A DNA stretch of 64,000 nucleotides, taken from positions 372,001-436,000 of the forward strand of contig CAVUOB010000004.1 in assembly GCA_963743035.1 (NCBI GenBank), read 5' to 3'. The DNA comes from PALSA-911 sp963743035 (GTDB lineage: Bacteria; Pseudomonadota; Alphaproteobacteria; Acetobacterales; Acetobacteraceae). Under the pieces are notes generated by a model. It had not been told where the DNA came from. It searched no databases and saw only the letters and a list, made by a program, of their open reading frames with translations. The position numbers and the translations under genes were made by a program. This document shows positions 58,081 through 64,000 of this stretch, piece after piece (position 1 is the stretch's first letter; each line of letters opens with the position of its first letter).

Positions 58081-59802
58081 ATGACCCAGAACATTCCCCC
58101 CCAGAACGTTCCCCCCAAGACGGGCCTGCGCCGCAACACCGCCAATTACGGCGACCCCGATTTCGCGCTCTATCTGCGCAAAACCTTCGCCAAATCCATG
58201 GGCTATTCCAGCGCCATGCTGGACCGCCCGGTGGTCGGCATCGTCGATACCGGGTCGGACTACAACAACTGCCACCGCACCGTGCCGGAGTTGATCGAGG
58301 CGGTGAAGCGCGGCGTGCTGGCGGCCGGGGGGCTGCCGCTGGCCTTTCCGACCGTGTCGCTGTGCGAGCCCTCGCTGTTCCCGACCTCGATGCATTTCCG
58401 CAATCTGGCGGCGCTGGATACCGAAGCCATGCTGTCGGGCCAGCCGATGGACAGCGCCGTGCTGATCGGCGGCTGCGACAAGACCGTGCCGGCGCAGCTG
58501 ATGGCCGCCGCGTCCTCGGACATGGCGTCGGTGCAGCTCGTCACCGGGCCGATGCTGGCCACCCCGTTCCAGGGCGAGCGGCTGGCCGCCTGCACGGATT
58601 GCCGGCGCTACTGGGCGCAGTACCGCGCCGGCAAGGTCAGCGGCGAGCGGATCGGCGAAATCGAGGGGCGGCTGGCCACCACCGCCGGCACCTGCGGCGT
58701 GATGGGCACGGCCAGCACCATGGCCTGCATCGCCGAGGCGCTGGGCATGATGCCGGCCGGCCACGGCTCGATCCCGGCGGTGCATGCGGACCGGCTGCGC
58801 GCCGCCGAGGAAGCCGGCGCGCTGGCGGTGCGACTGATCGCCAACCCGATCCGCCCGTCCCAGCTGATTACCGCCAAATCGGTGGAGAATGCGCTGCGCG
58901 TGCTGCTGGCACTCGGGGGCTCCACCAATGCGCTGATCCATCTGACCGCGGTGGCCGGGCGGCTCGGCATTCCCATCGATCTGGCGCGGCTGAACGAGCT
59001 TTCCGACACCACGCCGGTGCTGGTCGATCTGAAGCCGACCGGCGAAGGCTATATGGAGGATTTCCACGCCGCCGGCGCCATGCCGGCCTTGCTGTGGGAG
59101 CTGCGGGACCTGCTGCACCTGGACGTGATCGACGTCACCGGCGCCACGCTCGGCGACCGGCTGGCGAAGGCGCCGGAATTCGTCGACCGCCGCTATATCC
59201 GTGCGCGGGAAAATCCGGTCTCCCCGGTCGGCGGCATCGTCGCGCTGTTCGGCAGCCTGGCGCCGCGCGGCGCCATCCTCAAGCGCAGCGCCGCGACCGA
59301 GAGCCTGTTCGAGACCGAGGCCCGGGCCGTGGTGTTCGACGGGCTGGAGGATCTGTCCAACCGCATCGACGACCCGGCGCTGGACGTGACCGAGCACGAT
59401 ATCCTGGTGCTGAAGAACGCCGGCCCGCTGACACCGGCCGGCATGCCGGAAGCCGGCTATCTGCCGATCCCCAGCAAGATCGCGCGCAGCGGCGTGAAGG
59501 ACATGGTGCGGATGAGCGATTGCCGCATGTCCGGCACCGCCTTCGGCACCATCGTGCTACATATTACCCCGGAGGCCGCCGCCGGCGGGCCGCTGGCGCT
59601 GGTCGAAAGCGGCGACCGGATCCGGCTATCGGTCCGGAACCGCAGCCTGGACCTGCTGGTGGCCGAGGACGAACTGGCCAAGCGCAAGACATTCTGGGCG
59701 CCACCGGCGATGCCCAAACGCGGCTGGGACCGGATCGTCGCCGAGCAGATCCTGCAGGCCGACGAGGGCTGCGACCTCGCCGTGCTGCGCGCCGGCGGCT
59801 GA
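58081..59802 (+). CDS. IlvD/Edd-family dehydratase (sugar-acid type)
   Basis: A 573-residue iron-sulphur dehydratase of the dihydroxy-acid/aldonic-acid family. Cluster cysteines lie in IGGCDKTVPA and AGTCGVMGTASTM, with a further CTDCRRYWAQ segment. GYSSAMLDRPVVGIVDTGSDYNNCH at the N-terminus and ENPVSPVGGIVALFGSLAPRGAILK and DCRMSGTAFGTIVLH later are typical of the sugar-acid dehydratases (arabonate, xylonate, gluconate) rather than IlvD proper. It would remove water from an aldonate to give a 2-keto-3-deoxy acid. It is followed after 26 bases by an amidohydrolase. Confidence 0.87.
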   Translation: MTQNIPPQNVPPKTGLRRNTANYGDPDFALYLRKTFAKSMGYSSAMLDRPVVGIVDTGSDYNNCHRTVPELIEAVKRGVLAAGGLPLAFPTVSLCEPSLFPTSMHFRNLAALDTEAMLSGQPMDSAVLIGGCDKTVPAQLMAAASSDMASVQLVTGPMLATPFQGERLAACTDCRRYWAQYRAGKVSGERIGEIEGRLATTAGTCGVMGTASTMACIAEALGMMPAGHGSIPAVHADRLRAAEEAGALAVRLIANPIRPSQLITAKSVENALRVLLALGGSTNALIHLTAVAGRLGIPIDLARLNELSDTTPVLVDLKPTGEGYMEDFHAAGAMPALLWELRDLLHLDVIDVTGATLGDRLAKAPEFVDRRYIRARENPVSPVGGIVALFGSLAPRGAILKRSAATESLFETEARAVVFDGLEDLSNRIDDPALDVTEHDILVLKNAGPLTPAGMPEAGYLPIPSKIARSGVKDMVRMSDCRMSGTAFGTIVLHITPEAAAGGPLALVESGDRIRLSVRNRSLDLLVAEDELAKRKTFWAPPAMPKRGWDRIVAEQILQADEGCDLAVLRAGG

Positions 59803-59828
59803 ACCCCAACGCGAACGGAGACAACATC

Positions 59829-61034
59829 ATGCCCATCGTCAACCGGATCGCCGATTTCCACCAGGAAATGACGGAGTGGCGGCACGATCTGCACGCCCAT
59901 CCCGAGCTTTCGCTGCAGGAGGTGCGCACCAGCGCCGTCGTGCAGGAGAAGCTGAAGAGCTTCGGCGTGGACGAGATCATCACCGGCCTGGCGCGCACCG
60001 GCGTGGTCGGCGTGATCCGCGGCCGCGGTCCGGAAAGCCGGCCGGGCGGGCGGGCCATCGGGCTGCGCGCGGACATGGACGCGCTGCCGATCCATGAGGA
60101 GACCAACCTGCCCTGGGCGTCCAAGAACCACGGCGTCATGCATGCCTGCGGCCATGACGGCCACACCACCATGCTGCTCGGCGCCGCCAAATACCTGGCC
60201 GAGACCCGCAATTTCGACGGCACCGTGTTCGTGATCTTCCAGCCCGCCGAGGAGAACCTGGCCGGCGGGGAGATCATGGTGAAGGAGGGTCTGTTCGAGC
60301 GCTGCCCGATGGAGCAGGTGTTCGGCATGCATAACTGGCCGCCGGTGCCGGCCGGCACCTTCCTGTGGCGCAACGGCCCGACCATGGCGGCGGTCGCCAA
60401 TATCGAGATCACCATCACCGGCAAGGGCAGCCACGGCGCGCATCCCGAACACGGCATCGATCCGATCGTCATCGCCGCACAGATCGTCTCCGCCTTCCAG
60501 TCCATCGTCGCGCGCAGCATCGAGGCCGCCGAGAGCGGCGTGGTCACCATCGGCCATATCCAGGGCGGCCACACCTACAACGTGATCCCCGAGACCGTGC
60601 ACATGAAGGGCACCGCGCGCTATTTCACCCCGGAAATCGGCGACAAGCTGGAACTCGGCGTCCGCCGCCTGGCAACCGGCATCGCCGCCAGCTTCGGCGC
60701 CAGCGCAGAGGTGGTGTTCGACCGCGCCTACCCTGCCACCGTGAACGATCCGGACGCGACCGCGCTGGCGCGCAACGCCGCCATCGCCGTGGCCGGCGAG
60801 AGCCGGGTGCGGCACATGGACAAGCCGACCATGGGCGGGGAGGATTTCGCCTTCATGCTGAACGCCAAGCAGGGCAGCTACCTCATGCTCGGCGGCGGGC
60901 GGGCAATGGACGAGGGGGGCGCCAAGGGCGGCGACTTCATGGTCCACCACCCCCGCTACGATTTCAACGACGAGATCCTGCCGGTCGGCGCCTCCTACTG
61001 GGCGACCCTGGCCGAGCAGTTGCTTCCCAGATAG
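59829..61034 (+). CDS. M20-family amidohydrolase (hippurate hydrolase-like)
   Basis: A 401-residue zinc amidohydrolase. The metal and catalytic motifs are complete: RADMDALPIHEET, MHACGHDGHTTMLLGAAKYL, FQPAEENLAGG (catalytic Glu pair), the dimer-domain GSHGAHPEHGIDPI and GGEDFAFML near the end. The group removes acyl groups from N-acyl amino acids (hippurate, N-acetylornithine analogues, indole-acetyl conjugates). GGAGACAACATC precedes the ATG. It is probably co-transcribed with the dehydratase, but the two functions have no obvious shared pathway. Confidence 0.9.
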   Translation: MPIVNRIADFHQEMTEWRHDLHAHPELSLQEVRTSAVVQEKLKSFGVDEIITGLARTGVVGVIRGRGPESRPGGRAIGLRADMDALPIHEETNLPWASKNHGVMHACGHDGHTTMLLGAAKYLAETRNFDGTVFVIFQPAEENLAGGEIMVKEGLFERCPMEQVFGMHNWPPVPAGTFLWRNGPTMAAVANIEITITGKGSHGAHPEHGIDPIVIAAQIVSAFQSIVARSIEAAESGVVTIGHIQGGHTYNVIPETVHMKGTARYFTPEIGDKLELGVRRLATGIAASFGASAEVVFDRAYPATVNDPDATALARNAAIAVAGESRVRHMDKPTMGGEDFAFMLNAKQGSYLMLGGGRAMDEGGAKGGDFMVHHPRYDFNDEILPVGASYWATLAEQLLPR

Positions 61035-61052
61035 CAGCCGGCGGTCGGAAGG

Positions 61053-61628
61053 TCAGAATCCCGCCAGCATCAGCAGACCCGCCAGCGCCAGCAGGCCGTT
61101 GCCGATCACGGGCGATCGCAGCGCCGCGTGCGCGCGCCCCAGCCGCATGGCGTTGCTGCCGGCCGCCAGCCCCAGCACCAGCATCGCCACGCTGAAGCCG
61201 AACACCGAGACCGCCGCCATCGCATAGCCGACGCCGCCGATACCCTCGCCGATCGCTAGGCCGATATTGTTGACCGACAGGGCGAAGGCCAGAACCAGGC
61301 TCTCCCCGAAGCGCACCTGCGAGTCCCGCGCGCCCGCCTCCGGCGCCATTTCCGCGCCAGGCGGCCGGCGCCAGAAACTCCAGGCCGCGAGCGCGATCAG
61401 CAGGAAGCCGCCGACGATGCCGGCCATCGCCGGCGGCAGCATTTGCCGCACCTGGAGCCCGGCGGACAGCGCCAGCAGCGTGATCGCTGTCGTCACACAG
61501 GCGATCAGCAGGTTCAGGTGCAGCGGTATTCCCCGCCGCTGCACGCCATAGGCCAGCCCCACGGTCAGGTTGTCGGTATTGGCCGCCAACCCGAACAGCA
61601 GGGCGGAGCCGGCGCTGGCCCATATCAT
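61053..61628 (-). CDS. MntP/YtaF-type (DUF204) membrane protein, putative manganese efflux
   Basis: A 191-residue integral membrane protein with about six helices arranged as two related halves. LLFGLAANTDNLTVGLAYGVQRRGI and LALSVNNIGLAIGEGIGGVGYAMA are the two DUF204 repeats; the first keeps an Asp that matches the conserved Asp of MntP, while the second has Asn-Asn. The family includes the manganese exporter MntP and the less understood YtaF. I saw no yybP-ykoY-like leader upstream. The ATG at 61628 is the one that fits the family start, with a weak ribosome-binding site. Confidence 0.75.
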   Translation of the reverse strand: MIWASAGSALLFGLAANTDNLTVGLAYGVQRRGIPLHLNLLIACVTTAITLLALSAGLQVRQMLPPAMAGIVGGFLLIALAAWSFWRRPPGAEMAPEAGARDSQVRFGESLVLAFALSVNNIGLAIGEGIGGVGYAMAAVSVFGFSVAMLVLGLAAGSNAMRLGRAHAALRSPVIGNGLLALAGLLMLAGF

Positions 61629-61723
61629 CTCGGACACAGGTGGCACCGCAGACCCGGAATCGTCATTTCCCCCCGCCGTCCTGAGCCGGCGTGGCGGTTC
61701 CCCGCAAGCGAAGGGCCGCCCCA

Positions 61724-61787
61724 AGCCTATTTCAGCCCCTAGCCTATTTCAGCCCCTAGCCTATTTCGGCCCCTAGCCTATTTCGGC
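61724..61787. repeat. 17-bp tandem repeat over the TPR gene stop codon
   Basis: AGCCTATTTCAGCCCCT occurs at 61724-61740 and 61741-61757; AGCCTATTTCGGCCCCT at 61758-61774; and a partial fourth unit at 61775-61787. The TAG stop of the leftward TPR gene (61778-61780 on the minus strand) lies in the partial unit, and each unit repeats a TAG in turn. It fills most of the space between the TPR and MntP-like genes. Confidence 0.92.
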
Positions 61788-64000
61788 AACGTCGCCAGCG
61801 CCGCCTTGGCGTCCGCACTGCCGCTGAAATCCGGGCTCATGGTCAGTGCCTTCTCCAGGTTCGCACGGGCGGATTTGGTGTCGTTCGCCGCCTTCTGCGC
61901 CATCGCCAGGTGATAGAGCAGCTCGGCATTGTTCGGGTCGAGCCTGGTCGCCGTCTCGAACAGCGGCAGCGCCTCTTTCGACTGGCCCGATTTAAGCATC
62001 GCCCAGCCCAGCGTGTCGTTGGTCGCGGCACTCTGCGGCGCCAGTTGCTGCGCCTGCTTGGCGTAGGGCACGGCGCCCTTGGCGTCGCCGTCATCGGTCA
62101 TCATCGCCGCCAGGTTGTTCAGGATGACCGGGCTGTTGGGCGCGTCGGCGAGGATGGCGCGATAGGTGCTGATCGCCTTCTTGCGATCGCCCGCCCGGCC
62201 ATAGATGACGGCCAGGCCGAAGCGGTCGTCCACGCTCTTGGGCTGCACGTCCACGAGGTGCTGCGCCACCGGCAGCGCCGCCTTCACGTCGCCGGCCGCC
62301 AGCTCGGTCTGGATCAGCGCCCGCAGCAGCCGGGGATCGTCCGGGGTCAGCTTGCGGCCGGTGGCGATGGTGTCGCGCGCGTCGGCATATTTCTTCTGCT
62401 GCGCCTGCACCGAGGCCAGCAGCGCGTAGACGCCGGGGTTCGACGGGAATTTCTGCAGCGAGTCGCGATAGATCCGGATCGCGTCATCCGGCCGGCCGGT
62501 GGCCTGATAGGCGCGGGCCAGGTTGACGTTGTCGGCCAGCGTGGCGCCGTCGCGGCTGGCGAGATCCTTGAACTGCGCCACCGCATCGTCCTTCCGGCCG
62601 GCGCGGAACAGGGCATCCCCCAGCACCTGCTTGAGCTCGACGGAATTGGGCGCCAGCTTGATGGCTTCATTCAGCGTGTCCACCGCTTCCGGGAACTGCG
62701 ATTTGCCCATCTGCGCCAGCGCCAGCTGGAACCGGGCCTGCACCTGCTTGGGCTCGGCGGCGACGACCCGCTTCAGCGCGGCCTGCGCATTGTCGAAATC
62801 GCCGGTCTCGCGCTGCGCGGTGCCCAGCGCCAGGTCGATGCGCCAGTTGTCCGGCGCCAGCGCCTTGGCCGCGAGCAGCAGCGGGATGGCGTCCTTCGGC
62901 CGGCCCGATCCGCCATAGGCGAAGCCGAGCGCCATCAGCGATTCCGTGTCCTTCGTGTCCGTCGTCACCGTCGGTTCCAGCAGCTTGATGGCATCCGGGA
63001 AGCGGTTGACGCGGTCATACAGCGAGCCGAGATGGGCCTTCAGCTTGGCGTCGTCCGGGCGGGTGCTGTGCAGGATCCCCTCGTAGATCAGGATGGAGGC
63101 CGGGATGTCGCCCATGTGCTCGTTGACGTCGGCCAGGTACAGCTTCACCGGGTCCTGGCCGCCCAGGGCGACCGCCTTCTCCAGGTTCGCCTTGGCTTCC
63201 GGCAGCTTGCCCTGCTCGCGGTAGATCACGCCGAGCTTGAACAGCGCCGAGCCCTCGTTGGGATTGAGGCTGACCGCTTTCTGCAATTCGGCGATGGCCT
63301 CGTCCTGCTTGCCCTGTACCGCCAGCGCGGTGCCGACGATCTCATGCGCCAGGCCCATGATCGGCGGCGAGCTTTCCGGGCCGGGGCCCTTGGCTTCCGC
63401 CTGGGAGATGAACGTGCGGGCCAGCCGCAGCGCATCGTCGGCCTTCTTCTGGCCGAGCGCGGTCAGCGCCTCGGCCAATGCCTGCGGGATCACCGGCCGC
63501 GGACCGGCGAAGCCGCCCGGCGGGGAGGAGGAGGAAGGCGAGGACACCTGCGGCGCGGGCATGGTCGGCGAGGTGGCGGCCGGCGGGCTCAGGCTCTGCG
63601 TGTCGGTGATCGGCGCCGCCTGCGCGGCGGAGGCCATCACCGCCCCGGCGGGGCGGGGGGTGACCAGTGCGGCCGGTGTGGACACATCCCGTGCCGGCGC
63701 GGCCGGCGGGGGCGCCTTGGGGGCGAGGGCGGCGGCCCGGGCGGCCCGCTCGGCCGGCGTGCCCTGGGATGGCGTCCTGCCGAGGATGGGCTCGCGGCCG
63801 GGGCCCGCCAGGCTGCCGGCGGTGATGCCATCCTGCAGGCCGTCGGACATCCGGACGGCGCTCCCGCCCGTGCCCATGACGGGGCCCATGGCGGGGCCGG
63901 CCTGGCCCTGGTCCGCGCCGGCCTGGCCGGCGGCGCCCCAATCGGTCCGCAGCCCGCCGGAGGATTCCTGCAGCGGCGCGGCGACCGCGCCCTGGGTTGG
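61778..64000 (-). CDS. large tetratricopeptide-repeat protein, partial (5' end off right edge)
   Basis: At least 740 codons, open to the right edge of the window, so the start is not seen. The visible N-terminal part is low-complexity Ala/Pro/Gly (residues about 1-230). After it come roughly 14-16 TPR units of 34 residues, e.g. NPNEGSALFKLGVIYREQGK, SQFPEAVDTLNEAIKLAPNS and NNAELLYHLAMAQKAANDTK. The end (NDTLGWAMLKSGQSKEALPL... then ALATLPK) resembles the C-terminus of PrsT-type TPR proteins of PEP-CTERM exopolysaccharide systems, and a TIGR03087 glycosyltransferase lies at 54883; this link is only suggestive. BcsC-like or other scaffold roles are possible. Confidence 0.82.
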   Translation of the reverse strand, partial: PTQGAVAAPLQESSGGLRTDWGAAGQAGADQGQAGPAMGPVMGTGGSAVRMSDGLQDGITAGSLAGPGREPILGRTPSQGTPAERAARAAALAPKAPPPAAPARDVSTPAALVTPRPAGAVMASAAQAAPITDTQSLSPPAATSPTMPAPQVSSPSSSSPPGGFAGPRPVIPQALAEALTALGQKKADDALRLARTFISQAEAKGPGPESSPPIMGLAHEIVGTALAVQGKQDEAIAELQKAVSLNPNEGSALFKLGVIYREQGKLPEAKANLEKAVALGGQDPVKLYLADVNEHMGDIPASILIYEGILHSTRPDDAKLKAHLGSLYDRVNRFPDAIKLLEPTVTTDTKDTESLMALGFAYGGSGRPKDAIPLLLAAKALAPDNWRIDLALGTAQRETGDFDNAQAALKRVVAAEPKQVQARFQLALAQMGKSQFPEAVDTLNEAIKLAPNSVELKQVLGDALFRAGRKDDAVAQFKDLASRDGATLADNVNLARAYQATGRPDDAIRIYRDSLQKFPSNPGVYALLASVQAQQKKYADARDTIATGRKLTPDDPRLLRALIQTELAAGDVKAALPVAQHLVDVQPKSVDDRFGLAVIYGRAGDRKKAISTYRAILADAPNSPVILNNLAAMMTDDGDAKGAVPYAKQAQQLAPQSAATNDTLGWAMLKSGQSKEALPLFETATRLDPNNAELLYHLAMAQKAANDTKSARANLEKALTMSPDFSGSADAKAALATLPK

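Noticed and set aside
61629..61777. A manganese riboswitch (yybP-ykoY) before the MntP-like gene
   Set aside because: The region is mostly the 17-bp repeat and lacks the conserved riboswitch loops.
1..64000. tRNA, rRNA, CRISPR array, transposase or phage genes
   Set aside because: I found no tRNA T-loop in cloverleaf context, no spaced identical repeats of CRISPR type, no rRNA-like stretch and no transposase, integrase or structural phage proteins.

Overview
The window is 64 kb of very GC-rich, densely packed DNA from a bacterial chromosome. Gene content (AMP-free acyl-CoA chemistry, proton-translocating transhydrogenase in the three-gene alphaproteobacterial form, mdh-sucC-sucD order, ZapE, PEP carboxylase, many orphan solute-binding proteins, several SDR and LLM oxidoreductases) suggests an alphaproteobacterium, most likely an Acetobacteraceae/Rhodospirillales-type organism. 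That assignment is inference from gene style, not from a marker gene. I saw no rRNA, tRNA, CRISPR, phage or insertion sequence.

Layout. 1-7.0 kb: acyl-CoA metabolism (a SucC-like ATP-grasp protein, two acyl-CoA dehydrogenases), an orphan oligopeptide-type binding protein, and a translationally coupled MoxR AAA ATPase plus von Willebrand A protein. 7.0-16.3 kb: a catabolic block with a Baeyer-Villiger-type monooxygenase, two SDRs, an alpha/beta hydrolase, a zinc alcohol dehydrogenase, a GFA-fold protein, an HpaB/4-hydroxybutyryl-CoA dehydratase family protein, a metallo-beta-lactamase-fold hydrolase and a hot-dog dehydratase. 16.4-18.4 kb: methyltransferase, ArnC-like glycosyltransferase and a small SMR/ArnE-like membrane protein. 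18.4-27.5 kb: lytic transglycosylase, P1 peptidase, a second orphan binding protein, CPA2 cation/proton antiporter and PEP carboxylase. 27.9-30.8 kb: sugar aminotransferase and nucleotide-sugar epimerase, then a hydrolase. 30.9-32.9 kb: a leftward zinc-type ABC transporter (permease, ATPase, 34-residue membrane peptide) behind a good Zur-box candidate. 32.9-37.6 kb: DUF445, LLM oxidoreductase, quinone-reductase-like protein, SDR. 37.7-40.8 kb: sucD, sucC and mdh (TCA cycle). 41-46.9 kb: a Tat-exported binding protein, ZapE, an inositol-monophosphatase/ADP-ribosylglycohydrolase fusion and a 2-oxoglutarate oxygenase whose 3' end is tandemly triplicated. 46.9-49.9 kb: pntB, pntA2, pntA1. 50-54.7 kb: two branched-chain-amino-acid-type binding proteins, an SDR and an LLM oxidoreductase. 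54.9-58.0 kb: glycosyltransferase, gmhA and an HddC-like/GmhB fusion (heptose pathway). 58-64 kb: IlvD/Edd dehydratase, M20 amidohydrolase, MntP-like protein and a large TPR protein running off the right edge.

The most striking signal is a set of broken reading frames. Nine genes (epimerase, sucD, sucC, mdh, the phosphatase/ADP-ribosylhydrolase fusion, pntB, pntA2, pntA1 and one binding protein) can each be restored to full, family-typical length by removing single extra bases, about 17 in all, nearly all G or C. About ten of them sit in the 3-kb pnt operon, while some 30 genes in the first 29 kb are intact. Other unusual points are the phosphatase/ADP-ribosylhydrolase fusion next to the transhydrogenase, the triplicated gene tail, tandem repeats at or beside stop codons, a degenerate nucleotidyltransferase fused to GmhB, and a Zur-box candidate over the start of a micro-gene.
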